Source: RYN-230 sp963837515
Lineage (GTDB): Bacteria > Actinomycetota > Actinomycetes > Streptosporangiales > Streptosporangiaceae
Length of the DNA stretch: 64,000 bases
Reading direction: 5' to 3'
Assembly (NCBI GenBank): GCA_963837515.1
Contig: CAWINT010000012.1
Coordinates: 62,001 to 126,000, forward strand
In this document: positions 17,645-26,323 of the stretch, piece after piece
How the letters are laid out: every line of letters starts with the position of its first letter
Numbering within the stretch: the stretch's first letter is position 1
Made by a program: the position numbers and the translations under genes
The notes under the pieces: model-generated
What the model was told of the DNA's origin: nothing
Database searches by the model: none
The model's input: only the letters and a program-made list of their open reading frames with translations

Positions 17645-18037
17645 TCAGATGCCGGAGTACTCGTGCTCGTTGGTGGGCAGCCCGGCTTCGGTCCAGCCTT
17701 TGAGCCCGCCGTCGAGGATGGCCACATCGCTGTAGCCCATCGTCTTCAGGGTCGCTGCGGCGAGCGAGGCGCGTGCGCCGGAGGCGCAGACGACGATCAT
17801 CCGGCGGCCGGGATCGAGCCGGTCCTTGTGGCGGGGGCCGGTGGGATCGGCGAAGAACTCCAGCAGGCCCCGGGGCGCAGGCACGGAGCTGTTGATGTGG
17901 CCGTGCTGCCACTCCTCGGGCTCACGCACGTCAACGAACACCGCGCCGCTGTCGAGTTCGTCCGCCGCCTCCTTGGGTGCCACGGTGCCCACCTGGGCCC
18001 GGGCCTCGCCGATCATCTGCATCGCGGTCTTGGTCAT
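17645..18037 (-). CDS. Single-domain rhodanese-like sulfurtransferase
   Basis: 130 residues from ATG 18037 with AGAAGG upstream. Compact rhodanese fold: AVFVDVREPEEWQHGHI CH2A-type motif and the active loop VCASGARASLAA with catalytic Cys84. The C-A-S-G-A-R loop is six residues as in sulfur-active rhodaneses rather than Cdc25 phosphatases. Same strand as, and 116 bp downstream of, the DszB-like gene, so the two could share a transcript: a desulfinase would release sulfite, and rhodaneses move sulfane sulfur to acceptors such as sulfite or cyanide. That link is inference. Confidence 0.9.
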   Translation of the reverse strand: MTKTAMQMIGEARAQVGTVAPKEAADELDSGAVFVDVREPEEWQHGHINSSVPAPRGLLEFFADPTGPRHKDRLDPGRRMIVVCASGARASLAAATLKTMGYSDVAILDGGLKGWTEAGLPTNEHEYSGI

Positions 18038-18152
18038 GGGATCCACCTTCTTCGGTTCCAGTTCAGATCTGGGTGCGGGCCTGCCCGGCCCCTGGCCTGG
18101 GCAGGCCCGCTGCCTTTGCGGCCGGGAACGGCGCCAAACGCCGTTGCGGTGG

Positions 18153-19328
18153 CTAGCCGAGACGGACGACGCTGAGCTCCAGCTCAGAGGCCTCCGGCAG
18201 CTTGACGGTCGTGATCTGCTTCCACTCCTCAGCCAGCAGCTCTTCGGCGGCCTTCTCCAGGAACTGCGGTGCGGCCCATTCGCCCACGTCGAAGTCGCGC
18301 TTGATGTAGCCGTGGCTGATCATGAAGTCCTTGCCGATCTCGACCGCGGCCAGGTTGCGTGGTGACAGGTTCGGCACCATGTCGACGCCCTTGATGCCCT
18401 GGTAGGTGTCCTCGGCGTCGCGGTAGAACGTCTGCCGGTTGAGGATGACCGCGGCGGCGTGCTTGTGCTCGTTCGCCCACCGGCCGACCTTGATCATGGC
18501 CTTCATGTAGGCGATGACGAGGTCGGGGTGCTCGTCGGCCATGACGTCGGTGCAGGTGATGACGGCGGGGCAGTTGGCCATCTGCAGCGTCCAGTCCGGG
18601 CAGCGGGACAGGTCCTCGATCGCCTTGAACTTGCCGGTGTCTTCCTGCAGGTGCTGGAACACCTTGCTCTGGGTGTAGATCGCGTCTACGGCGCCCTTCT
18701 CCAGCGCGGTCTCCAGCGGCCGGAAGGCCAGGTCGTGCTTGTGGTCACGGCGCAGCCACAGCTCCGAGGGGTTGTTCATCGTCACCTGGAGCATCTCCGG
18801 CTTGTCGTACCAGTCGTCGGGGTAGGGGAACTCGACGATGTCCACGTCGTCGCGGGTCATGCCGTTGACCCGCAGCATCAGCTCGATACCGGCCTCTTCC
18901 TGGATCCGCCACCAGTCGTTCTTGATGGTGTTCAGGCTCTTGGTCAGCCCGATCTTCTTGCCCTTCAGGTCGGCCATCGTGAAGATGTCATCGCGGGCCC
19001 GCACCAGCATGCAGCCGCCCTCGTAGACCTGCGTCGCCCCCAGGAGACGGGTGCGGCGGATGTCGGCGTGCACCGCGACCGGCGGGTACAGGCCACCGAA
19101 GCGGATCAGGTTGTCCAGGTTGTGGATGTAGTGCGGGTACCAGTTGTTTTCGCTCCGCGACCGGAAGTAGGCATACTCCACGCCGATCTTCTTGAACTCC
19201 TCGCGGCACCAGCCCAGTTCCTGGTCCACATTGTTCGCCGACACCATGGGGCAGTTGGTGAAGTACACCTCGTCCCAGCGCAGCGGCACCGTGGTCGCTA
19301 CCCGCTTCGGTGCTTCGGTTACAGTCAT
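18153..19328 (-). CDS. DszB-like desulfinase / NMT1-SsuA-fold protein
   Basis: 391 residues from ATG 19328, GGAGGAG 9 nt upstream, no signal peptide or lipobox, so cytoplasmic rather than a transporter binding protein. Similar to 2'-hydroxybiphenyl-2-sulfinate desulfinase (DszB) at several places: TNCP near the N-terminus, RFGG-x-x-PP, RTRLLG and EWAAPQFL near the end. The three DszB catalytic residues have counterparts: Cys26 (DszB Cys27), His66 (His60) and Arg76 (Arg70), with the same 10-residue His-Arg gap. It therefore probably cleaves a C-S bond of an aromatic or other sulfinate. It could also act on a different leaving group. No DszA/DszC monooxygenases are visible nearby. A rhodanese follows and a TetR gene precedes it on the same strand. 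Confidence 0.75.
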   Translation of the reverse strand: MTVTEAPKRVATTVPLRWDEVYFTNCPMVSANNVDQELGWCREEFKKIGVEYAYFRSRSENNWYPHYIHNLDNLIRFGGLYPPVAVHADIRRTRLLGATQVYEGGCMLVRARDDIFTMADLKGKKIGLTKSLNTIKNDWWRIQEEAGIELMLRVNGMTRDDVDIVEFPYPDDWYDKPEMLQVTMNNPSELWLRRDHKHDLAFRPLETALEKGAVDAIYTQSKVFQHLQEDTGKFKAIEDLSRCPDWTLQMANCPAVITCTDVMADEHPDLVIAYMKAMIKVGRWANEHKHAAAVILNRQTFYRDAEDTYQGIKGVDMVPNLSPRNLAAVEIGKDFMISHGYIKRDFDVGEWAAPQFLEKAAEELLAEEWKQITTVKLPEASELELSVVRLG

Positions 19329-19487
19329 CGGTCTCTCCTCCCATTCGGGATCTGATCCCGCCGCCGGATTGGTTCGGCCTGGGGGGAAGGACGTTGGCGC
19401 CGAGAATTCATACAACCGTGTACATCGCACCACGCCACGCACGGAGGCGCGTAGGGCCAAAGGTCCTAACCGGGTTGACCGGCTGGC

Positions 19488-20126
19488 TCAGCGGGTGCGT
19501 GGCTCCGGGTCGGGCGGCGAGGGCCAGGGCGTGGCGCCGAGCCTGCGCGCAGACCGGGCCAGTTCATCCCGCAACGTCGCGAGCGGGATCGCATCAAGGC
19601 CGCCGGCCTGCACGAGGTAGTCCTCGAAGATCCGCCATCCCAGTGCAGCCGCCACGATCTGGGCCGCCCGCACTCGGGCCGCATCGACGGCCAGGCCATA
19701 CCCAGCCATCAGGGTCTCAGCCATCGCCATGACGGGGTTGAATTCCGGGCGGCTCTCCAGGGAACGGCCAGAGATCGCCAGCGCGGCGGCGATCCGCGCC
19801 CACTTCCCCATTACGGTGTCAGCTGAGAAGCCCTGCCCCGACAGAGGGTTCTCCTCAACGGCCCGGGCGAGCTGATCAGAGACATGGCGGAACACCGCAG
19901 CCACCAAGTCGTCACGGCTGCCGATGTAGCGTCGGATCAGCGAAAGATGCACGTCGGCCGCAGCCGCGATATCCCGGAGCGACACCGCGTCAACTCCCCG
20001 CAGGGCGAACAGTGCCGCCGCAGCATCGAGCACCGCCCGGCGCACCTCGTCCGGCCCCGCAGGCGACCCGGCCGGCCGCCGGGGCCCCGGCAGGCGGGAT
20101 GTGTCAGAATCGCGCATCGGCTCCAT
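19488..20126 (-). CDS. TetR-family regulator
   Basis: About 212 residues. N-terminal helix-turn-helix: EVRRAVLDAAAALFALRGVDAVSLRDIAAAADVHLSLIRRYIGSRDDLVAAVF, a typical TetR domain with LIRRYIGS in the recognition position. The ligand-binding half is Ala-rich without a named subfamily. ATG 20126, 20129 and 20117 are all in frame; 20117 has GGAG just upstream. Lies 159 bp upstream of the DszB-like gene on the same strand. A small TACA-ACCG-TGTA palindrome at 19411-19422 in that gap is a possible operator, so this protein may control the desulfinase. Confidence 0.85.
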   Translation of the reverse strand: MEPMRDSDTSRLPGPRRPAGSPAGPDEVRRAVLDAAAALFALRGVDAVSLRDIAAAADVHLSLIRRYIGSRDDLVAAVFRHVSDQLARAVEENPLSGQGFSADTVMGKWARIAAALAISGRSLESRPEFNPVMAMAETLMAGYGLAVDAARVRAAQIVAAALGWRIFEDYLVQAGGLDAIPLATLRDELARSARRLGATPWPSPPDPEPRTR

Positions 20127-20291
20127 CATCCCTGATACCAAGGGTCACGACCGGCTCAGTTGCCTCAAGCTCCCGAGATCATCAAGACCTGCTAGCCGGG
20201 CGTCCCGCTCCTGCATCTTGCCGGCCCTTCTTTCTGACCGGCACCGTCACCTGGGTGTTCATCCCGGTATCGATCGGAGCCCTGGTCGGCG

Positions 20292-21008
20292 TCATCCATC
20301 GCGCTGGGACTCGGCTATGCGGTCGAGCCAGTCGCCGAGCAGGGCGCGCTCGGCAGTGGTGAGCGCGGCGAGGCCGGGCAACGCGGCGCGCAAGGTCACT
20401 GCCGCGGTCGCTGGGCCCGCGATGGCGGCGCCCGCATCGGTGAGGATGATCGCACAGACCGATTCCCACGCGGTGTCTGCGAGCATGTCGTCCCGCTCGT
20501 TCTCGGCCTGGTCGATAAGGGTGAACACAACACCAGTGCCGGCCGCGCTGATCAGATCGACCGCGCGTCGCTCAGTCACGCGCAGCCGCCCCGCCTCGGC
20601 GACCCGGTGCACCCGCGCTCGCAGCACCCCGGTGCCGGCCGCGGCGATGGCCCGGCCGTCCGGGGTGCGCAGCGCCGTGTGCATGAGCCGGAACAGCTCG
20701 GGATTCGCCAGCCCGAAGCCGACGTGGAGCTCCCACCCGGCGCGCAGGCTCTTGATCGGGTCCCCATCGGCGTCGGCGGGGGGCTTGCGCGCAAGGTAGC
20801 TCGCGAAACCGTGCTGCACAACGGCGTCGAGCAGCCCGCTCTTGTCGCCGAAAAGCCGGTAGATCGTGGGCGCCTGCACGCCGGCGGCCAGCGCCACCGA
20901 GCGGGTGGTCACCGCGTCCGGCCCCTGGGAGGCCAGCAGGTCCGCGGCCACCTCCACGAGCTGCGCACGGGTCTGGTCCCGCGACGCCCCCTGGTCCCGC
21001 TTCCTCAT
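20292..21008 (-). CDS. TetR-family regulator, divergent from quinone reductase-like gene
   Basis: 238 residues from ATG 21008. HTH region RAQLVEVAADLLASQGPDAVTTRSVALAAGVQAPTIYRLFGDKSGLLDAV is canonical; the C-terminal domain has the ELFRLMHTAL / TAERALLGDWLDRI character of TetR_C regulators. The start codon itself overlaps an operator-like palindrome (21008-21024), a sign of tight autoregulation. Divergent from the NmrA-type gene at 21097, with only 88 bp between, so it most likely represses that gene in response to an electrophile or quinone-like ligand. Confidence 0.9.
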   Translation of the reverse strand: MRKRDQGASRDQTRAQLVEVAADLLASQGPDAVTTRSVALAAGVQAPTIYRLFGDKSGLLDAVVQHGFASYLARKPPADADGDPIKSLRAGWELHVGFGLANPELFRLMHTALRTPDGRAIAAAGTGVLRARVHRVAEAGRLRVTERRAVDLISAAGTGVVFTLIDQAENERDDMLADTAWESVCAIILTDAGAAIAGPATAAVTLRAALPGLAALTTAERALLGDWLDRIAESQRDG

Positions 21009-21083
21009 GTTATCGATGATAACAGATGCTTGCGAACACTAGGTTTCCATCGATACTGTCAGATACATAACATCGATAACATG
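21008..21083. promoter_or_regulatory. Divergent promoter with ATCGAT-centred operators
   Basis: TGTTATC-GAT-GATAACA (21008-21024) is a perfect inverted repeat covering the tetR start. CATCGATA recurs at 21049 and 21071, the latter inside the direct repeat ATAACA-TCG-ATAACA. All three share ATCGAT and the region is clearly AT-richer than its surroundings. Probable binding sites of the divergent TetR protein. Confidence 0.65.
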
Positions 21084-21096
21084 GAGGCTGCATCAC

Positions 21097-21954
21097 ATGA
21101 TTATCGTTACCGGTGCCACCGGCATGCTCAACGGCGCCACCGTTGAGCACCTGCTCAAGCTGGTCCCTGCGGACCGGATCGGCGTGAGCGTGCGCGACGT
21201 CGCGAAGGCGCAGCACCTCGCCGAGCGCGGCGTCCGCGTGCGCCGCGGCTCCTATGACGACCCGGCGGCGCTGCTCGGCTCGTTCGAGGGCGCTGAGCAG
21301 GTGCTCCTCGTCTCGTCCAGCGACCCCGGCGCCGACCAGGAGAGCCTGCACCGCGTCGGCATCGAGACCGCCGTCGCGGCCGGTGCCCGCCGTATCCTCT
21401 ACACCAGCCACCAGGGCGCAGGAGCCGACAGCCCGTTCTACCCCGCACGCGTTCACGCCGCGGCCGAGGCGCTCCTGACGGGCACCGGCACCGCCTGGAC
21501 CTCCCTCCGCAACGGCTTCTACGCTCACAGCCTCGACTGGCTGCTCGGACCCTGGCGCGAGACAGGGATCATCGCGGCACCGGCCGACGGCCCTGTGTCC
21601 TGGACCGACCGCGGCGACGAAGCGGAGGCGGCGGCCGTGATCCTGGCGGGCCAGCGGCCCTTCGACGGCCCGGTCACGCTCACCGCCGACGCCGCCGTGA
21701 CGTTCGACGACATCGCAGGCATCGCATCCGAGCTCACCGGCCGTGACATCCGGCGCGTCGTGGTAGACGACGACACGTGGGTGGCCGGCCAGGTCGCGCA
21801 CGGCACCCCAGAGCCCATGGCGCGATTCATACTCGGGACCTTCCAGGCGGCTCGCGAAGGGCGCTTCGCCGCCGTCGACCCGCTGCTCGGCAAGCTCCTC
21901 GGCCGCAAGCCGCGCACAGTGCGCGACCTGCTCACCGAACGGGCCGCAGCCTGA
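21097..21954 (+). CDS. NmrA-like atypical SDR, NAD(P)H:quinone oxidoreductase 2-like
   Basis: 285 residues. N-terminal dinucleotide motif VTGATGMLNGATVEHLL (usually TGxxGxxG; here GATGMLNG), followed by RVRRGSYDDPAALLGSFEGAEQVLLVSS, the arrangement of QorB/NmrA proteins that bind NADP(H). No Tyr-x3-Lys active site, as expected for this subgroup. GGAGG lies 9 nt before ATG 21097. It may reduce quinones or serve as a redox sensor. Control by the divergent TetR is likely. Confidence 0.88.
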   Translation: MIIVTGATGMLNGATVEHLLKLVPADRIGVSVRDVAKAQHLAERGVRVRRGSYDDPAALLGSFEGAEQVLLVSSSDPGADQESLHRVGIETAVAAGARRILYTSHQGAGADSPFYPARVHAAAEALLTGTGTAWTSLRNGFYAHSLDWLLGPWRETGIIAAPADGPVSWTDRGDEAEAAAVILAGQRPFDGPVTLTADAAVTFDDIAGIASELTGRDIRRVVVDDDTWVAGQVAHGTPEPMARFILGTFQAAREGRFAAVDPLLGKLLGRKPRTVRDLLTERAAA

Positions 21955-22186
21955 GGCGGCGTAGGTGGTGCCGTGGTCACTGGGGCTGGTGCTCCTGGCC
22001 GGACTCATTGCCGGGGGTGCCAGGCGTGGTGGGAGAAGGCCAGTGTTCTGGCCGGGCAGAATGCGCAGGCCGGACTGGCGCCCCCGGGTGACGACGGAGA
22101 CTGGTGGTCATCCGCCTGGCCGTCCGACATCGGGATGGGCCAGCCTGCTGGCAGGCCCGGTAAGCCACATTCCTTTATGTTACTAT

Positions 22187-22203
22187 CTCTTACATTGTAA
22201 GAG
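22187..22203 (+). promoter_or_regulatory. Perfect 17-bp inverted repeat CTCTTACA-T-TGTAAGAG
   Basis: Lies 42 bp before the SDR start, in a locally AT-rich promoter (TTATGTTACTATCTC). Most likely the operator of the TetR protein encoded directly after the SDR gene (23209). Confidence 0.6.
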
Positions 22204-22244
22204 CCTCTCACATTCACGATCTGCACGAGAACGGGTCGATCGCG

Positions 22245-23204
22245 ATGACTCAGCAGCTAGCGGGCGGGCAGCGGCACTGGAGCGAGACCGACATTTCAGA
22301 TCTATCAGGGCGAACGGCCCTGGTCACCGGCGCGAACGGGGGTCTGGGCCTGCAGGTCGCCCGCGTCCTCGCGGCGCGCGGCGCCCATGTGATCCTCGCC
22401 TGCCGCAACCCGGGCAAGGCCCATCACGGCGCCGGCGAGATCGCCGCAGCAGTTGCGGGGGCCAGAACATCGATCGTCCGCCTCGACCTGGCGTCGCAGT
22501 CCTGCGTGCGCAGTGCGGCCGGGGAGATCCGCTCCCGCTTCCCGCACCTGGATCTGCTCATCAACAACGCCGGGGTGATGGAGGTGCCCCACCAGCAGAC
22601 CGAAGACGGCTTCGAGCTGACGCTTGCCACCAACCACCTCGGCCCGTTCGCACTGACCGGGCTGCTGCTGGACCGGCTGGCCGTCGGCGGGCGGATCGTG
22701 ACCGTGAGCAGCATGGCTCACCTGGATGGCGTCATCGACTTCGGTGACCTGCAATCCGAGCGGCATTATGACCCGGAGGCAGCGTACTCGCAGTCCAAGC
22801 TGGCGAACCTGCTGTTCACCTACGAGCTGGACCGGCGCCTGCGGGCCGCCGGGGCCACGGTGATGGCACTGGCCTGCCATCCCGGCGTCGTATACACCGA
22901 CTTGTTCGCGACCCGTTCCCGTCTGCATCAGCTCCTGCTCAGCCCGGCCATGCGGACCATCAACTTCTGGGCGGTGCAGAACGCCCGGATGGGCGCGCTG
23001 CCGACTCTGCGCGCCTCGACCGACCCGGCCGCGCAGGGCAGTGAGTACTTCGGCCCACGCCGGTATGGCCTGCGCCGCAGGTTCTACACCGGTTACCCCG
23101 CGGTCGTGGAGTCGAGCGCCCGGTCCCATGACGAGGCTGCCCAGGCCAGGCTCTGGCAGGTGTCCGAGCAGCTAACCGGAGTCAGATACGCCGCCCTAGG
23201 CTGA
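22245..23204 (+). CDS. Short-chain dehydrogenase/reductase, retinol dehydrogenase-like
   Basis: 319 residues. Cofactor motif TGANGGLGLQVA (TGxxxGxG), NNAGVM after the fourth strand, catalytic Ser in VSSMAH and the YSQSK (Tyr-x3-Lys) pair, so a complete classical SDR active site. The long C-terminal part with LSPAMRTINFWAVQNARMGALPTLRAS resembles the WW-oxidoreductase/RDH13-type SDRs used for many lipophilic alcohols and ketones. The arginine in ACRNPGK favours NADP(H). A TetR gene starts 4 nt after the stop, and the palindrome at 22187 sits in the shared promoter. Confidence 0.92.
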   Translation: MTQQLAGGQRHWSETDISDLSGRTALVTGANGGLGLQVARVLAARGAHVILACRNPGKAHHGAGEIAAAVAGARTSIVRLDLASQSCVRSAAGEIRSRFPHLDLLINNAGVMEVPHQQTEDGFELTLATNHLGPFALTGLLLDRLAVGGRIVTVSSMAHLDGVIDFGDLQSERHYDPEAAYSQSKLANLLFTYELDRRLRAAGATVMALACHPGVVYTDLFATRSRLHQLLLSPAMRTINFWAVQNARMGALPTLRASTDPAAQGSEYFGPRRYGLRRRFYTGYPAVVESSARSHDEAAQARLWQVSEQLTGVRYAALG

Positions 23205-23208
23205 ACAC

Positions 23209-23817
23209 ATGTCGGTAAAGGAGGGCCGTTATCATCACGGCGATCTGCGGTCCGCGCTGATCGATGCAGCCATCAGCGTCATAGCCGACCGCGGCGTCCG
23301 CGGCTTCTCGCTGGCCGAGGCGAGCCGCCGCCTCGGCGTGACCACAGCGGCCCCCTACCGGCACTTCGCCGATCGTGACGAGCTGCTCGCCGCGGTGGCG
23401 GTCCGTGCCCTGAGCGTCTTCGCCACGGGGCTGGCCGCTGCCGCCGACACTGCGGGCACCCCCGCACAGCGGCTGGCCGCGATGGCCGGGGCATACGTCA
23501 GGTTCGCCGCGCAGCACCGCCCGCTGTTCGACACCCTCTACAGCTCAGGTCTGGACAAGAGCCGCTACCTCGAACTGCAGCGCGCCTGGGAGCCGGTGGA
23601 CGCGCTCCTTGCCGTCGTCCCCGAGGTATGCGACGGCGACGCGGCCACGGCCGGCGCACTGGCAGACGCGGTCGAGGCGACCGCACACGGCCACGCCATG
23701 CTGCTCATCGACGGCGAGTACGGGGAAGGTCCCGGCGCCGTCAACGCAGCCGCCGCTAAGGCCACCGCCTCCGTGCGCGCCCTTATAGCCGGCCGCCAGG
23801 CACTACTGCCCCCATAA
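23209..23817 (+). CDS. TetR-family regulator with WHG-type C-terminal domain
   Basis: 202 residues. YHHGDLRSALIDAAISVIADRGVRGFSLAEASRRLGVTTAAPYRHFADRDELLAAV is the HTH with the YHHGDLR leader typical of the TetR_C_33/WHG subgroup; QHRPLFDTLYSSGL fits the same group. Co-transcribed with the SDR at 22245 and probably represses the operon through the 22187 palindrome. Ligand unknown. Confidence 0.9.
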   Translation: MSVKEGRYHHGDLRSALIDAAISVIADRGVRGFSLAEASRRLGVTTAAPYRHFADRDELLAAVAVRALSVFATGLAAAADTAGTPAQRLAAMAGAYVRFAAQHRPLFDTLYSSGLDKSRYLELQRAWEPVDALLAVVPEVCDGDAATAGALADAVEATAHGHAMLLIDGEYGEGPGAVNAAAAKATASVRALIAGRQALLPP

Positions 23818-23929
23818 CCAGCGCAGGCGCCGAGACGCCCACCCGGCCGAAACCCAGCCACCGCAACCGCTGGCCAACAAATCTGGGCCGGGCAGCGTCG
23901 CGGTATCGGCCTGGGTTCGGCGGTGCTGC

Positions 23930-24835
23930 CTATCTCGGTGGCATTGCCTGGGCGGCCGGACGAGCGGCTCCATCACCGGTACGGGCCGTGCCGAGCTTCA
24001 CGTACCGGCCGGGCGTCATGCCGAATGCCGCCTTGAACGTGCGGGTGAAGTGGGCTTGGTCGGCGAAGCCCGCCTCAAGCGCCGTTTCTGCCAGGGGCCG
24101 CGCGTCGCGCAGCCGGCCCCGGGCCATGTCGAGGCGCCGCATCACCGAATATCGGTACGGGCTGGTCCCGTAGACGGCACGGAACTGGCGTGCGAACTGG
24201 TAGCGGTCCAGGCCCGTGACCGCCTCCACCTCGCTCGATTGCACTATCGTCAGTCGGCTCCGCAGGAAATCGTGGCCCCGCTCGACAGCCGGCAGGTCGA
24301 CCAGGCAGCGCACGGGCCCGGTGAGAGCGGCAGCGCGGTTCCGCAGCAGGCCCTCCGCCAGCTCAAGCACCAGAGCGTCAAGCGCCAGCGGCTCGGGCGA
24401 ACGCGCGAACGCCATACGCACCACGCGCGCGAGGACCGGGTCGTCGGTCACGGGGGAAGCGAACGGCAGCGGCGCCGGACGTCCCGTGAGGGACGACAGG
24501 GCGGAGACGATCCGGGCCGGGTTGACGTAGATCTGTCGGTAGCCGAACACACCTAGCCCCTCTGCCCTGCCGTCGTGCAACTCGTCGGGATGCAGCACGA
24601 AAACCTGTCCCGGGACGCTGCGCTCAACCGTGCCCCGGTAGCCGAACGCCTGGACCCCCTCCTCGGTGACGCCAATCGCGTAGACATCGTGCCGGTGGCG
24701 GCTGAACGGGCGGCCGCGCAGGCGGGCGCGGAACAATTCCACCCCATCCGTCGGTCCCGTGGCGTCTACCCACTCCTCTGGGACGCACGAACGTTCAAGA
24801 CCAGCGCCGACCGCATCACCCAGCCTGGGGGCCAT
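23930..24835 (-). CDS. AraC-family regulator
   Basis: 301 residues. N-terminal cupin-like AraC_binding domain (RPFSRHRHDVYAIGVTEEG, VFVLHPDELHDG) and two C-terminal HTH units ending in the family signature ALEAGFADQAHFTRTFKAAFGMTPGRYV. Divergent from the LysE-type exporter at 24859, only 23 bp apart, the usual AraC/LysE pairing in which the regulator senses an amino acid or related metabolite and switches on its exporter. Confidence 0.9.
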   Translation of the reverse strand: MAPRLGDAVGAGLERSCVPEEWVDATGPTDGVELFRARLRGRPFSRHRHDVYAIGVTEEGVQAFGYRGTVERSVPGQVFVLHPDELHDGRAEGLGVFGYRQIYVNPARIVSALSSLTGRPAPLPFASPVTDDPVLARVVRMAFARSPEPLALDALVLELAEGLLRNRAAALTGPVRCLVDLPAVERGHDFLRSRLTIVQSSEVEAVTGLDRYQFARQFRAVYGTSPYRYSVMRRLDMARGRLRDARPLAETALEAGFADQAHFTRTFKAAFGMTPGRYVKLGTARTGDGAARPAAQAMPPR

Positions 24836-24858
24836 AAATCAAATCTACGGAGCGGCGC

Positions 24859-25473
24859 ATGCAAGTCATACCTGACCCCGCCCAGGTGATTGCATTTGTG
24901 ACGTTCTCGGCGGTCGTCGCTGGCACCCCCGGCCCCAGCAATGCGCTGCTGACCGCCATCGGCGCAAGGGCCGGTATCCGGCAGGGCCTCGCGAGTCTGC
25001 TGGGGCAGGTGACCGGGATGGGCGCGATGCTGTTCACTATCACGCTGGGACTGGGCAACGTGCTCCTTGCTCATCCTCTGGCCCTGCAGGTCCTGAAATG
25101 GGGCGGGGCGGCGATGCTCTGCTGGATGGCCTGGCGGATCGCGACCGCCGGACGTGCCGAAGGGGTCATGAACGCACCCGCTGGATTCCTCACCATGGCA
25201 GCCTTCCAGTGGGTCAACCCCAAGGGGTGGCTCATCGGCGTCGCTGCCATCGCCACTTTCCTGGACCGGCGCACCGGCAGTGCCCTGGCCCAAGCTGTCA
25301 TCTTCGCGATCCTGTTTATGCTGGCTGCCCTTCCCAGCTGCTTGCCCTGGCTGGCGTTCGGTGCCGCGCTCCAGCGCTTCCTCCGGACACCACGCGCCCG
25401 GCGCGCCCTCAACGCTGCCATGGCGGCCCTGCTGGCCGCATCCACGATCCTGCTGGTCTGGGCCCGCTATTGA
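24859..25473 (+). CDS. LysE/RhtB-family amino-acid exporter
   Basis: 204 residues, six helices. The family N-terminus FVTFSAVVAGTPGPSNALLTAIGARAGIRQGLASLLGQVTGMG includes the conserved TPGP turn. The middle WVNPKGWLIG and C-terminal LRTPRARRALNAAMAALLA match RhtB proteins. Exports an amino acid or homoserine-lactone-like compound. Regulated most likely by the divergent AraC protein. Confidence 0.9.
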   Translation: MQVIPDPAQVIAFVTFSAVVAGTPGPSNALLTAIGARAGIRQGLASLLGQVTGMGAMLFTITLGLGNVLLAHPLALQVLKWGGAAMLCWMAWRIATAGRAEGVMNAPAGFLTMAAFQWVNPKGWLIGVAAIATFLDRRTGSALAQAVIFAILFMLAALPSCLPWLAFGAALQRFLRTPRARRALNAAMAALLAASTILLVWARY

Positions 25474-25602
25474 CCCACCCGCCTAATGCCCCCGCCAGAC
25501 TGTGCACGATCCACTCCGCTAGTCCTTGCCCGAGGCCAGCTTGGGCTGCACAAACCAGCTACGCGATGACCTGGCCCGCTTCGCCCGCTGCCCCGTAGCC
25601 GC

Positions 25603-26097
25603 CTACTTCACACCCCTCGTCACTGCCTCTCGTACCATTTCCGCTCGTTCGCACCTGCCAGTTGCTTCGAGTAGCGCCAGCATGGTCAACAGCGGCAGCA
25701 CAGGGACCGGCCGACCCGCTACGACCACCCGGTCCACTTGATCCAGGTTCGGGGTGGCCACCACGCCGCTCCGCCCGACAGCTTCCACGTCCACCAGGAT
25801 CTCGACCTCAACGCCTTCGACCATGGCGAGGGCGCGGCGGGAGGCACGCACATCACCACGATCCCAGGGTGCTTCGTCCCTCACCACGGCACCCAGCAGG
25901 CCGCCGATCAGCTCGGCCGCGGCCGCATCGTCAGCAAGGAGATCGACGTCCCTCGGTTCGACCTTCAGGCCATGGAGGGCGAGAGCAGCGCTCCCGCCCA
26001 CTGCCCACCGGCCATCTCGAATCACCGGTAGCCCGTCCAGCGCCTTCTGCCACGCCGGAACCGACGGAACCATGTGGGTCACATTGCCACGCCCCAT
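25603..26097 (-). CDS. Nucleotidyltransferase-fold protein
   Basis: 164 residues. WAVGGSAALALHGLKVEPRDVDLLADD is the GG(S)-x(n)-D-x-D signature of minimal polymerase-beta-like nucleotidyltransferases, with the two aspartates in RDVDLL; the third acidic position could be EVEILVDVE. The C-terminal LPLLTMLALLEATGRCERAEMV is a short helical tail. Such stand-alone domains include antitoxin/toxin (AbiEii, MNT) members and housekeeping ones; no partner toxin or HEPN gene is visible on either side. ATG 26097 and ATG 26073 are both possible starts. Confidence 0.7.
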   Translation of the reverse strand: MGRGNVTHMVPSVPAWQKALDGLPVIRDGRWAVGGSAALALHGLKVEPRDVDLLADDAAAAELIGGLLGAVVRDEAPWDRGDVRASRRALAMVEGVEVEILVDVEAVGRSGVVATPNLDQVDRVVVAGRPVPVLPLLTMLALLEATGRCERAEMVREAVTRGVK

Positions 26098-26100
26098 GCT

Positions 26101-26310
26101 TCATGACGGCACCGGGGTGGGGTCGGAACTCGCCCGCGTGTTCCTCCCGTTCGGTCGGCTCGTTGGCGCATACCGCATCGGCGCGACGATCATCGACGGA
26201 ACGCGGCCCGCGGCGGACGTTGCCAACGCGATCCTCGCTGCCGCTCGCGAAGACCGCCCCGATACGGCGTCCGGGATGGTCGCCGGCTCCGCGCCGAGCC
26301 GGGCGGGGAC
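26101..26310 (+). pseudogene. Fragment resembling the C-terminus of a nucleotide kinase
   Basis: One plus-strand frame reads GRLVGAYRIGATIIDGTRPAADVANAILAAA, similar to the closing strand-helix of P-loop kinases (IDxTxxSxxEVAxxI). No P-loop or start precedes it, and the upstream part is occupied by the opposite-strand nucleotidyltransferase. Weak evidence. Confidence 0.25.
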
Positions 26311-26323
26311 GCCATCGGCCATC

